A stretch of 64,000 bases of DNA, taken from contig NC_019866.2 of assembly GCF_002234675.1 (NCBI RefSeq), positions 3,764,642-3,828,641 of the forward strand. The letters are read 5' to 3'. This document shows positions 24,094 through 43,614 of this stretch, piece by piece. Below the pieces are notes generated by a model, which did no database searches, was not told the origin of the DNA, and saw nothing but the letters and a program-made list of their open reading frames with translations. The position numbers and the translations under genes are program-made. Each line of letters starts with the position of its first letter. Position 1 is the stretch's first letter. This stretch comes from Oryzias latipes (Eukaryota; Chordata; Actinopteri; Beloniformes; Adrianichthyidae).

Positions 24094-25998
24094 CTATGAA
24101 GGTATTAATGTTCCAAAATGGACGAGCTTGTATATTTGATTTGAGAACTTGTAATACAGAATGTGAATACTTGTGCAAAAAAAATCTGCATCTGTGTGCA
24201 AAAATCTTCTGCTGTGAACTGACAAATTTCCATCTGCATGTGTTCATTTAGAGTTACAACTTCAAATCTGTGATTACAACTGCTCAAATGTGCTTCTGCG
24301 TGTGCTTGAATCTGCTGGCGCAAATCACAAGTGCGCTACAACTGCGCTCTGAATTTTGACACATTCCTGGCGAGAAACTTGAGTCAAAACTGATCTGTGT
24401 CCGATAATGGACCTAGGGGGGGGGAGGGAGGGTTAGAGGAGGCGGAGTCAACCAATCAGAGTGCAGGTTCGGAGAAGTAGGTAAAGTTAGAAAGAGCTTC
24501 ACAGAGTCGGACTTCCTGCTTCAATAACTCTTTTGATAAACGTTCAAATGTGACAGCAAGTCTCTCAATCATTTTGTAATAACACGGAGAGTGAACTACA
24601 AATGCATTTCTGAAAAAAAAAACGTTTTTTTCCAGCATTTTAATGAGAAATTATCTCTCCGTGCTTTAAATGCAGACATACAGCTAGACGGCTTCGAACG
24701 GACAGCAGGAAGATCATCTTTGTTGCAGTAGGACAACAGGGCCAGGGCTATTGAGCAGCTTTATTATAAATCATATGGATTAACATTTGAAAAAAAATGT
24801 ATTAGATTAGATCAAGGCGTTCCCCGCGATGTTCCAGGCGACGGCACGGCGGAGCGTGGCTGTGACGGTCCCAGCCCACTGAGCAACGGCTGTTTCTGTG
24901 CAAGAGACAGGGCGTGCTCCACCGTCGGTCGGCGGGATCCTCGCTTCTTCTTTCCTCGGCGGAGCTCGGCGTCTGGCCGCTGAGCTCCGCGAAGGAAAGA
25001 AGAAGCGAGGATCCCGCTGACCGACGGCTGGGTCCACGACACCGCGCTACGCCCTCGTCCAGCGGGATCCTCGGCCTCTCCTTCCTCCGCGGAGCTCGGC
25101 GGCTGGCAGCGGTGTGACACCGCGCTACGCCCTCGCTCAGCGGCCAGACGCCGAGCGAGGGCGAGGCTGGGTCTGCGCGACCGCCGTGCTCCGCCGTCGG
25201 TCAGCGGGTCCTCGCATCTCCTTCATCGGCGGAGCTCCACGGCTGGCCGCTGAGCGCCGGCGTAGCGCGGTGTCACAAACCCAGTATGGTTTCTAATATA
25301 TGTTTTCAAAGGTTAATTCGTATGATTTATAATAAAGATGCTCAACAGCCCTGGCCCTATTGTCCTGCTACAACAAAGATGATTTTCCTGTTGGCAGCCG
25401 TCTAGCTGCATCGCATGTCTGCATTTAAGCACGAAGAGATCATTTCTCATTAAAATGCTGGAAAAAACGTTTTTTTTCTTTAGAAATGCATTTGTAGTTC
25501 ACTCTCCGTGTTAATACAAAATGATTGAGAGACTTGCTGTCACATTTGAACGTTTATCAAAAGAGTTATTGAAGCAGGAAGTCCGACTCTGTGAAGCTCT
25601 TTCTAACTTTACCTAGTTCTCAGAATCCTGCACTCTGATTGGTTGACTCCGCCTCCTCTAACCCTCCCTCCCCCCCTAGGTCCATTATCGGACACAGATC
25701 AGTTTAGACACAAGTTTCTCGCCAGGAATGAGTCAGAATTCAGAGCGCAGTTGTAGCGCACTTGTGATTTGCGCCAGCAGATTCAAACACACGCAGAAGC
25801 ACATTTGAGCAGTTGTAATCACAGATTTGAAGTTGTAACTCTAAATGAACACATGCAGATGGAAATTTGTCAGTTCACAGCAGAAGATTTTTACACACAG
25901 ATGCAGATTTTTTTTGCACAAGTATTCACATTCTGTATTACAAGTTCTCAAATCAAATATACAAGCTCGTCCATTTTGGAACATTAATACCTTCATAG
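24094..25998. mobile_element. 1.9-kb foldback element with about 700-bp inverted arms
   Basis: The left arm (about 24094-24808) and right arm (about 25294-25998) are near-perfect reverse complements. Chance 72-codon frames in the two arms differ at only two residues. The outermost bases are CTATGAAGGTATTAATG and its complement, and AAG flanks both sides (24091-24093 and 25999-26001). That suggests a 3-bp target duplication. The core of about 485 bp is GC-rich and contains its own palindromes. No transposase frame is present, so it is a non-autonomous DNA transposon of foldback type. The superfamily is unknown. 3-bp duplications occur in PIF/Harbinger and CACTA elements. Confidence 0.85.
24929..25026. 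repeat. GC-rich inner palindrome of the foldback core
   Basis: GTCGGTCGGCGGGATCCTCG followed by CTTCTTCTTTCC and GCGGAGCTC folds back on GAGCTCCGCGAAGGAAAG...CGAGGATCCCGCTGACCGAC, with arms of about 45 bases and few mismatches. Related half-units recur at about 25060-25110 and 25190-25260, so the core itself is built of repeated, inverted modules. Confidence 0.75.
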
Positions 25999-26001
25999 AA
26001 G

Positions 26002-28450
26002 CCCCCTTGTGGGAATTGTCTTGGAAAGCAGGCCTGGCCTCCACCAGCCAGTCTCTCCTTCTGTGGACAGGTTCCAACTGGAAAACAATTCAACCCATTG
26101 CTGCTGCAATATTTAAGCTACTCCACAGATATGAAGCTGTTGTAAAAAATAAAAACTGCTCACTCTGTCATCACAAAGACTGTTTTATGTGGCTAAACAA
26201 ATCAATTTAACCTTAGAGTTTGGTCATGTTAATAGACGTTTATCAAAGAGTAAATCTTTAACCTCCCTGGAGCAGCAGCTCCTCTTTAAATATAATTAAG
26301 TCGTCTGATCTCAGATGATTTATCTGTATTGATTTAGCTTTTAAAAGGATTCATTTTGCTCGAAAAAACTATTTTAAACTCTTAAAATCAACAATGATCT
26401 GGGGGGCATCCGCCTGACTTTGTGGCTGATTGATCCAGAAGCTGAAGTCTGAACTGCATCCACCGTCTATCAGTAAAGGCAGAAGGTAACTGACAGTTTT
26501 TATCATCTTATTCCACACAAAAAAAGAGACACTGATGTGCATTAAACCGTGAGCATGACGTTAATCTGAGGTGAAAGAGCACGCCGTGCTGTGATGAACT
26601 CTTTGTTTTCCATCTGTCAGGACTGAGTGCTGCAGATACTTTTGCAGTTTTCTGTGCAGTTGGCATGAAAGAGGCAAAATACGGCAACACACAGATCCAA
26701 TGCCACCCATCCGGATGACTCGGCCGAAGAAGTACAGCCCGCACATGCTCATCCCCTCACTTTTCCTCTAAGATTTCACGAAAAAGAAAAACAAGACACA
26801 AAGTTCCAAAATTCTGTATTTTATTTTTGCCTTGGAACAGAGACTGTCTGAGAGGCCTGAAACAGATGAAACCCAAATAATAAAAACTATGGTTTATTTC
26901 TCTTTCTTTTGGAGTTTAACTGCTTTAATCCTATGATTTTAGACTTTTCCCCAGCAACAGTGCATGGTGCAAAACATCCCTGATTGATTAAAGGTTCCTA
27001 CACTAACGAGCTAGCAGTATCTTAAGTGTTCAGTCAAAACTATAGGAAAACTCAGAAAGCAAACTTTAGACTCAACACCTTTAAACAAACAAGATAAAGA
27101 TGCTTAAAGCTGAAGTTTAAGAGGAAAAGTGTCCATCTATGGAGCAATAATGCAGGAGATTTACTCATCTGTTGATGCTATCCTAAATTTCTTTTACACC
27201 CATGATAGAAGACATTTCCCACATTTATGATCAGTGTTTGCTGACATTTACAATCAGAAGTAGCAACACCTGAACATGACAGGCTCCTCATAAACATTAG
27301 AACGCCTGTTTACATTTTTATTTAAATGTGAACATAAAACTTGCTTCATCCTCTAATCATGGGCTGTGAGTGTTTTTCCATGTGGATCATTAAATTGCAT
27401 GATTTTGTCGTTGAATTTTCACTTCCTGAGTTGACTTGCTGGGTGTTTAAAGAAAAAAATAAAAATGAAAGTTGCACAGAAACCGTTCAACAGAATTTAC
27501 CGGTGACGTTTGAATCTCTTGTCTGGAGAGGCCTTGAATTTAGCACCTCTGGCTAAGAAACAAAAAAGAAAAGAGGAACAAGAGCAGGTAGAACTCCAGC
27601 TCCTCCGCGCTCTGACGTTTAGTGGCTTCGTAATCTCAAAGCTGCATGTGTTTACACTTGAACAGAGCGCTCAAGAATGAGGATAGAGAGCAGACAAATG
27701 GAGCCATTATGCAACACGACGGACGGACGGACAGAAAGTGTGTCTGGGTTAGAAGTAACGGGCAGTGAAATACTTTTAATACGCTGCAGAGGGAAGCCTT
27801 TTGTGTTTTTCACCAGGAAGCTGAACGTCAGCCTGCTTTCACTGGGAAGACCCTGTGTGCCTCTGAACTTAATGCACAGCGGTAATTATAAAATAAAAAT
27901 CACCGCATTTGAAAACAGTTTTGTTTTATCCGTCTATGGCTCTTTTTTCCCCACAGCTGAACCAAAAATTATTGCAGGCAAAAGCATCCCAAGTAATTCT
28001 ACATTCCTTATGCAATTTCTTTTACTAGATTACTAAACGGCAGAAGCTGGTCGCGTGGAAAACGCCTTAAGCTAGGTTCAATGGGAATACGTGGTTGTGA
28101 TTATCTGAAGTATATTTGTTGAACAAAGTTTCATACGCACTTCCTACAATTCCAAACGGGAGTTATTGCACTGCTCTCTCCTCGGCCACGTGTGCCCAGT
28201 TTAGATTGGGAATGTTTACATTGAACTGAACACTTGAATGTTGAAACTATTCATAACATGTAAAAAAAAAAAGAAGAAACGAAAAAAGGCTCTGTTTGTG
28301 CACCTTTAACACAAACGTCCATTCTTAAAATTCCAAAAATGTGTCTATTCTCAGCAAGCCAGCAACACAGAGCTAAAAACAAAAAAAAAACATGACCTTG
28401 ACAAACATGACAAACACAAAAGTGATCCGCATGATGGCCAACTTGAAATG
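26002..28450. other. Intergenic stretch, nothing supported
   Basis: AT-rich sequence with short frames on both strands, none with a recognisable domain. There are no RNA genes or sharp repeats that I can identify. The right end approaches the 3' untranslated region of ppp1ca. Confidence 0.5.
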
Positions 28451-28460
28451 AGCTGTGATT

Positions 28461-28466
28461 TTTATT
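28461..28466 (-). terminator. Candidate polyadenylation signal of ppp1ca
   Basis: TTTATT on the plus strand is AATAAA on the minus strand, about 690 nt after the ppp1ca stop. The sequence between is untranslated in character and AT-rich. It is not proven to be used. Confidence 0.4.
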
Positions 28467-29153
28467 TAGTCAACTTTGAGTGAACTAAAGAAAAACAATG
28501 CTGGTTTCATGTTTCTACAAAAATAAAAAGAGGAAATCTAACAGCACGTCCATGATGATGAAGTCATATCAAAGTGGATGTAGGAATAATAAACATAAAA
28601 ACACGTTATTGTGGTTCCGTCTTTCAGCATTCAACCGCACGTCTGTGCACCCGTTCACCTACTGTGAAGCCCCGCCCCCCTCCCTACCATGAGTTGATCC
28701 CAAAACAGGCCCCCCACCCACCCCATCACACAGACAGACATGGCCCTCTGAAACATGGTGGACAAACGCCCTTGTTTAGCATTAAACAGCCCCCCCCCCC
28801 ATAGATGCAGCTAGGTTCAAATGTACAGAATTCATGAGAAGATCTATTTTTACAAAATGAAGAGAAAACAGAAGGAATAAGAATTCAGAGGAGAAGGGAT
28901 ATAAAAGAAAACAACTCCCTTTTTTACCATTCTCACTTTTTACCCAAACGCTCACATAAAACATGCAAATGACCAAAGAAACAACCATTAAAATTAGTTT
29001 TACAATGAAAAACCCTCTCTTGTTCTTTTTGGTTGATGGTTTTTAACCAGAAGAAAAATGACAAACAAGTTTGGGAGGTGAGGGGAAAGAAAAAAAAAAA
29101 AAAAAACTGGGCCGACAGAGGTGGCGCGTTGTAGGAAGGGACCTCAGCGGGTG

Positions 29154-37452
<8,299 letters not shown>

Positions 37453-38166
37453 TTTCCGTATTTTCCGACGTTATCGAGCTGTAGACCTTGGTTCTTTAGT
37501 GCTGCGCCTTCAAATTCAAAAACAGACAGATTAAGACAAGTTAACTGTTGGTCAAATCATTTGTTAGCTTTTTATTTGTTATAGTTTGGTATATTTGTGT
37601 GAATGTGACGCACCGGCGAATCGAGCAACAGAAAAACAATCAATGAGCTTAACTGAGACTAAGCTAACGAAGCTAAGCTAGCTGCTAGCCAAGTAGCATA
37701 CGCGAAACATTCAATAATATTCGCGACTAGCTCAACAAAACCCCAAATCAGAAGATTAAATGTTCCCAAACCTTATATTCGGGGTGACAGGTACGCTGCT
37801 TGTATGTAAAGAGTGAAAATATATTTTCTTTGAGTTAAATCTTGGCCCCTTTCCAAGGGGTTGGCCAGGTCGCTCCGCTCTTTGCCCAGGAACTTTAAAA
37901 CAGGGCCATTCCAAATGAGCGTCTATGGTAGAATTCGGGGCGGGGCTAACAACTGTCGAAAGGTGATTGGTCCGTTGAAGATTTACCAACACAAAAATCT
38001 GGATATGATTGGCTATAGAATAGCTCCGTCAAACACGTAGGCCCCGCCCGTGACAGTTCAAAACGCATCAGGTGATGACGTACTTCCGCTAAAATCTCAG
38101 CCTGCTAAGCCATTTCCGCTCGCGCTGAAGCGATTGTTTACAAAGCGACATAACAGCAACTACAAT
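37453..38166. promoter_or_regulatory. Intergenic region between ppp1ca and the THAP ORF, divergent starts
   Basis: ppp1ca (minus) and the THAP frame (plus) start about 715 bp apart, head to head. The DNA near the ppp1ca start has promoter-like CpG. The right part holds ACTTCCGC at about 38082-38089, an ETS-factor-like site common in CpG promoters, plus GATTGG boxes. Whether the two starts share a promoter is not known. Confidence 0.35.
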
Positions 38167-38546
38167 ATGACTAGTAAGAAAACGTTCAAATTTCAGCGAA
38201 CCATCTATAGTACAGCCGAGCATTGCTGTGTGTCTCTGTGTCAAGCTTCGAGCAAGTACAACAGTTTACTTAGTTTTCATACATTTCCATCTGACGCGGA
38301 AATCAGGCGAAAATGGCTTGTAGCTATCCGGAGGGACAATTCACAGTTACTCCCCATACCCGAGTATGTAGCCGACATTTAAACAAGGATGATGTTCGTG
38401 AGCTCTTATCAGAGACGGGGAGGCGGCTATTAAACAAGGGAGCTGTCCCAGCACTGTTTGAGTGGAACAATTTCACCCTTCCCACTTCACGACCGGGGGT
38501 GTGGGAGAGGAGAGAGCGTCCTAGCTTTGTAAATTACTTTGTATAA
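38167..38546 (+). pseudogene. THAP zinc-finger ORF, broken by a frameshift
   Basis: From ATG 38167 the frame gives a THAP domain of the C2CH type: AEHCCVSLC, then FHTFPSD, RRKWLVAIRRD, VCSRHLNKDD and GAVPALFEWNNF. THAP domains bind DNA and are found in host factors and at the N-terminus of several transposases. Near 38340 one base is apparently missing in GACAATTCACAG, so the second half continues in another frame to a stop at 38544. AATAAA follows at 38604-38609. No DDE catalytic region follows. It is probably a remnant of a DNA transposon gene, less likely a short cellular THAP gene. Confidence 0.75.
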
Positions 38547-38721
38547 ATTGAATTTTATAATTAATGTTATGTATGCACTGCTGTACATTGCACATACTCT
38601 TTGAATAAAGAACTACTGAATTATTTGCATGTTATATGTACTTTACCTCACCAATGCTTTTAAGCCATCTGTAATATAAGAATAATACTTTCATGCACAG
38701 TGAATTATTTACTGAATAACA

Positions 38722-38727
38722 TTTATT
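38722..38727 (-). terminator. Candidate polyadenylation signal of the SWIM gene
   Basis: AATAAA on the minus strand about 300 nt past the stop codon at 39023. It lies about 120 bp from the plus-strand AATAAA of the THAP frame, so the two frames look like convergent genes with closely spaced ends. Confidence 0.35.
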
Positions 38728-39022
38728 TAGGGCTCCCAATTTACAAACAACAGTTATAAAATACTATTTTTAGGTAACCAATTATCAAAAAAATTAATCG
38801 GAAGAACATGTAACATGTAATTTAATAATAGATTAGTATTAATACAACAAGAAACATAGTAATACTATTAAGAAAAAAAATAAAAACTTGAATCAATATA
38901 TATGTACAAATATTTTGAAATGGATTGAACTAATAAGAGTTACTGCCAGTAAGAGAAATGGAGAAAAGAGAAATTAACAGCACTCTATAAAGAAGTGTGA
39001 CAGGCAATCAGAATCTAATTAT

Positions 39023-41135
39023 TTAGGGAAGCAAAGAGTTTGTTTTGTGTGCGTTCTCTAATGTTGTTTCCAGGGACATCATGTGGTGCTGCTGATGTTC
39101 AGTGCAGACAAAAGAGCAGGTAGCGGGTCCCAGCCTGTAACCCTGAAGTGGCAGCTGTGGGGGAGAAGGAGCATCTGTGTGGGGACAGGTTTTTGGAACT
39201 CTTTTTGCTGGCATATGATAGGATAACACACTTCCTTCTTGCACTTTTCCAAATGCAGAGTCAACCAGAGGAACATTAATGTCCATAGCCATAGTTGTTA
39301 TCAGTGGAGCCACATCACTTGGAACATCATGGTAGACTTCATCCACCCTGAGTGTGGAAAGTTCAGGCAGAGCTGAACTGACACCCTTATACAAGTTGCT
39401 CCTATGGAAAAAACAAAATAATGTTTTTTTTTAATTTAATTTTTTAAAATGAGCCATAAAGTAAGTTACATATAAGTTGAATGAACAAAATAACAACAAA
39501 AAAGCTTTATTTATTTAAACATACAATGTATCATATGATGAGATTATTACTTTATCTGAGGTCTCACTGATTACTACAGAAAATGCATTACTACTATATC
39601 TGCACTTGAGAGCACTTTGACTCGGCGCAGTAATATCCACAGAAATATCCTTTTAGGAGTGATGATATTACTGCGCCGAGTCAAAGTGCTCTCAAGTGCA
39701 GATATAGTAGTGTTCCCAAGTGCTATTCTGCCATACATTATAGTTATCCATTATAGTTATCCAGAGCAATTAAGTGCACGCACTGAGACGAGAGAGGTAT
39801 GCATCAACTCATCTTAGTTAAGGAAATAACATAGTTTAATATGAAAAAACAGTGGAGTGTTCCTTTAATGATAATAAAAATAATACTAACCTAATGCCTT
39901 CCATCAGTTTTCGTTCCTTGGGTCTGGCTGAAAGAATCACCATGTCATTTACAAGACCAGGTTTAACACCCTGCATTTGAACAAAAAAGGTTTTCAATAA
40001 ACACAAACATCCATAAATAGAAAATTAAGTAGAAAAGTACCCTGTTAAAAACATTAGTTACCATGGATCTTGGCTTATGCCACTTCTGTTCAGTCTCTGT
40101 GCAGCTGTGTGTTGGGGGAACAGAGGTGATGCTAAGCTGGCAATAATGTGCAGTCTGGTACAACAGTGCTGCCACATGATTACACACAGCTGTACCTGCC
40201 ACACAGGTACACTGGCAGCTTTGTAGCTGCACAGGACGGGCATCCGCAAGCACAATCTGAAAATACACAAATCTGTTATAATAGAATAAAAGCGCAGTTT
40301 TTTTAAAAAGAGAATACATGAGTACAGTGAGAATGTTTAACAAAACAAACAAATTTGAACCATCGACATATAATTATTAACTACTAAAACAATTAATAAC
40401 TACTAAACAATTTGTATGAGCTAAAATTGTAGCCACAATATTATTTATATTATTATTTATCTCACTTTACTCATCATCCCCAACAGTGGACACAGAACGT
40501 GTGTCAATGCAGTGACAAAACGGAACTCAGTTTCTGTGAATCCCAGTGATTAGCGTACATATTTAAATATCGATAAATATTCCAACACACCAGTGTTATT
40601 TATGGTATGGTAAATGAAATTTGTCTTTAAAATAACCTTTAGCATTATTAGATGCAATGATTCACAGAAACTTTGATCTGCCAAACGTAACCTGTCTCAT
40701 GAACCATGAACCAATCTGCGCTGAACCTGCAGTATAACTTTCTCTTACGCTTAAGCTGTGAGGCTTTTGGCTTTTCCTCATAGATAGATCTGTAGCACTC
40801 AGCCCTAATCGTTACCTCTCCTGTGCTTGAATCCTTGTTTGAAACTGACATTGACAAAGGCGTTAGGAAAATTGGCTGTGATTGACACATAATAGTAAAC
40901 ATAGCCTACGCTGCACCTGCTGCGCTAGCACTAGATAGCATGCATGCTATGGGCATGTAAACACAGAACACGTCCAGATCTTACCTTCAAAATTGTGGAT
41001 GTAGCTTGACACATACAATTTGAAGCCCTTCTCTTTCTTGGTTGTCGAAGTGTGACATAACTTTTGTATGATTCGACTCACGTCGTTGACCGTTACCTTT
41101 GGGACATCTTGAAGGGACCGAGTGAAAAATGCCAT
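39023..41135 (-). pseudogene. SWIM zinc-finger protein gene, transposon-type, probably decayed
   Basis: Recognisable coding blocks, 5' to 3': 40985-41135 (starts MAFFTRSLQ, ends ...YIHNFE); about 40780-40846 (VTIRAECYRSIYEEKPKAS); 40062-40256 (CQCTCVAGTAVCNHVAALLY); about 39898-39971 (VNDMVILSARPKERK); and 39023-39391 (SNLYKGVSSALPEL to SLLP and stop). The CxC...CxH pattern is a SWIM finger, and flanking motifs match fish proteins that pair it with a YqaJ-type nuclease. No YqaJ domain follows here. The last three blocks join cleanly in frame. I could not find a donor in phase after the second block. Hence it is probably a decayed or truncated copy of a transposon accessory gene. Confidence 0.6.
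39590..39711. repeat. Perfect 47-bp inverted repeat with 28-bp loop
   Basis: The left arm 39590-39636 (ACTACTATATCTGCACTTGA...GGCGCAGTAATAT) and right arm 39665-39711 are exact reverse complements. The hairpin lies inside an intron of the SWIM gene. Its perfection suggests a very young miniature element or a recent inverted duplication. Confidence 0.9.
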
Positions 41136-41283
41136 AGTTGTTATTGACGCTATGTGCTCCGTCGACGCCGGATGTAACCTGGCTGGCCGACTTGGAATGC
41201 GGAAGTGAGTGTGCATATAGCCTATTGTGCCAATGGCTCCACCTAGCTTTGATATTTAAAATCGTTTTCAACCCATTCAAAAC

Positions 41284-41317
41284 TGTACATTTTGTTCGCT
41301 TTTGAGGAAGTTTTAAC
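41284..41317 (+). repeat. 34-bp direct repeat, left copy
   Basis: TGTACATTTTGTTCGCTTTT plus GAGGAAGTTTTAA recurs exactly at 42535-42568. The roughly 1.2 kb between the copies holds a small hairpin (41328-41366) and a TIR element (41688-42245). Confidence 0.8.
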
Positions 41318-41327
41318 ATTTTTAACA

Positions 41328-41366
41328 TTAACATGTCACTGTGCACCCCGCACAGTGACATGTTAA
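41328..41366. repeat. 17-bp hairpin
   Basis: TTAACATGTCACTGTGC (41328-41344) and GCACAGTGACATGTTAA (41350-41366) are exact complements around a 5-base loop. Its role is unknown. It adjoins the left copy of the 34-bp direct repeat. Confidence 0.8.
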
Positions 41367-41687
41367 AAAACAAATTTTTATTTTTTTAAGTCATTAATTT
41401 AAACTGTTGGGTTGCTGTGTTTGTAATGCCAAGCCAACCGCTTTTACTGCTTGTGATGCCACTTTAAACACTGACACAGGCAAGAAACATGGCTTTTTTC
41501 AAAAGGATGATTAAACTGTTTTAATAACATTATAACTTTTGAATTAATTTTTTTCACAAGTTATTGAGATTGTCTTTAATCCAAAGGTATGTTGTTTTCA
41601 TAGTAGTGGATTAAATATGGTATTTCTTATTGCTTTGTGTTAAACTTTAGCTCTGACCGACTTCTGCATTTAAGAAGCAGACTCATC

Positions 41688-42245
41688 CTGTAAAAAAATT
41701 CAAGTTGTTCCAACTTAAAATAATTTGTAACCTGGCTGCCTTAAAATTTTAATTTAAGATAGCAAAATATTTGTTGTTATTTAAACTCAATGATAGTATT
41801 TTCAACTTAAAAGTTCAAGTTCACATAACTTATTGATTTGTTGTGCGTACTTAATGTTGTAGTTGAAAAAAACATATAGTTTGTTGTTTCAACAACACAA
41901 ATCAAGTAATCACAACTCAATTTTAAATCTGGCTTACACATTTATTTAAGTAGTTTGAATTTAGTTGTAAGTTGACATTATTTAACAAATTAGTTAGACT
42001 TAATCAGAAAGTTAGTTGAGAATACTTGACTTCCTTTGTTGATGTAATAAAAATATTTGTTTATTTAACTTAAAAAAAGATTTTTCTTAAACAAAGCAAT
42101 AAGTGATATAAACTTTATCTTTTAAGTTTGGGAAACAAATCGATAGGTTGAAGTTACTTGAAATAATTTGCTAGATTTAATCAAAATCTTAAGGCAGCCA
42201 GGTTACAAATTATTTTAAGTTGAGTCAACTTGGGATTTTTTACAG
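41688..42245. mobile_element. AT-rich MITE with about 60-bp terminal inverted repeats
   Basis: The left end CTGTAAAAAAATTCAAGTTG and the complement of the right end (CTGTAAAAAATCCCAAGTTG) match. The match continues through AACTTAAAATAATTTGTAAC and CTGGCTGCCTTAA. The inner part is AT-rich with many CAACTTA/TAAGTTG motifs and no frame of note. No clear target duplication was found. Confidence 0.8.
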
Positions 42246-43304
42246 TGTGCAGTGATTCACAAAAAGGGGTGTTTGCATTGTTTTTATGCTGTTTTTAGCC
42301 ACCTCGGTAAGCTCCTCCTCCAGAACATTTTTTTTTGACTTTTGTCAAGGATTGTTTTATTAAAAGGTTTCTTAACATTGTTTTTAACTGAATTCTAATA
42401 AATTATATTTTAAAACAAACCACCGCCTCTGCCTTGGTTTAGAGCAGGACCTGCACCTGCCTTACTTCAAAATCTTTTCCTGGGGCCCAGCAGCCCCAGG
42501 TGGCGTTGTCAACCCGTTTTCTCGTGCTGCCACATGTACATTTTGTTCGCTTTTGAGGAAGTTTTAATTTCAAACTGTACCCCATTGTTCCCGTTTCAGT
42601 GGCACAAATATGACTTTTACCACATGCAGGGTTGAGAGAAACAATACTTTGTACAAGAAAATGAAACTATTTTCAGTCATTGCTATTTTCGTATTGCGCA
42701 GGACCTTGTGATTTGTGTTTTAATGCAGAATTTTTGTGATATTCAAATTAAATTTTACTTAAAAAAAACCTTAAACAGTGCATTTATTGTAAAATAAACA
42801 TCTGATCCACAGAGCCCAATTCTGTGATTATAAGTGTGGCCTAACAATGATTTCTCACACCTCCTGGTTGTCGCAACCTTTTCTAAAATTATTTCAATGT
42901 ATTATGCAAGTCAAAACTGTTATGACTGCATTCCTTTTATATGTACATGGCTTTTATATTTGACCTATAAAACAAAGCTTCACGGTTCCACGAAGCACCT
43001 CCTGCGGTCCCTGCCCCCCTTTCTCGTCGTTCATCATCCTGGTTTCAACACAAGAAGGTGTGGACCTCAGACAGGTGGGTTGGAAATCTCCTTGGGAGTT
43101 GTTTGTGTTAAGTTGAGTGAGGGAGAAAAATGTCGGGAGTTCAGCTGACTCACTTCTGTTGTGGTGGAAACTTGGGATTGAGAAATGACCATCAGCATCA
43201 TCAAAATGCTGTCTCAACACTTAAAGACATGGGGTGGCTGTTCTATTTGATAAAAGGTGACAAGAAGAATTTATATATATATTAGGGGGTGTAATGCACA
43301 CCCC
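42246..43304. other. Intergenic stretch with the right copy of the 34-bp repeat
   Basis: The only structure I see is the exact second copy of the 34-bp repeat at 42535-42568. Short frames do not resemble known proteins. Confidence 0.5.
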
Positions 43305-43530
43305 TCCTTCCTGAGGTTTTTTTCTCTTTTTTCCTCCCTGGAATTCTATGTTTTTCCTTACCGAAAAGGAACTCTAAGGGCAGAGATGCCCACTCTAGTT
43401 TAGTCTGTTTAGTTTAGCAATCAGCCATTTAACTTTATAACTGATTTTATGTGTTGTACAATTAATGAATCCCGTTGAGACAACTGTGTTGTAATATTGA
43501 GCGATTTAAATGAAACTGAATTAAATTAAT
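43305..43530 (+). repeat. LINE 3'-tail-like repeat, copy 2
   Basis: Inverted relative of the block at 34155-34400. The shared phrases read, on the complementary strand, CTCAATATTACAACACAG, CTAAACTAAACAGACTAAAC and GGTAAGGAAAAAC. The plus strand ends in AAACTGAATTAAATTAA, a tail-like repeat. Confidence 0.55.
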
Positions 43531-43532
43531 GA

Positions 43533-43610
43533 TTCGTTTTAACGATTCGATTCCTATAATTTGTGGTTGCGATTCGATTCGTATTCGATTTATTTGGAGC
43601 GATACGATTC
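43533..43610 (+). repeat. Small dispersed repeat (AACGATTCGATTC type)
   Basis: TTTTAACGATTCGATTCC and TTGTGGTTGCGATTCG resemble the block at 20530-20673. It follows directly on the LINE-tail repeat. Confidence 0.45.
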
Positions 43611-43614
43611 ACTG

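Noticed and set aside
24105-25987. Two nearly identical 72-aa frames on opposite strands (24105-24323 minus, 25769-25987 plus) as a duplicated small gene
   Set aside because: They are the two arms of the foldback element read in mirror positions. The identity comes from the inverted repeat, and there is no domain or coding signature.
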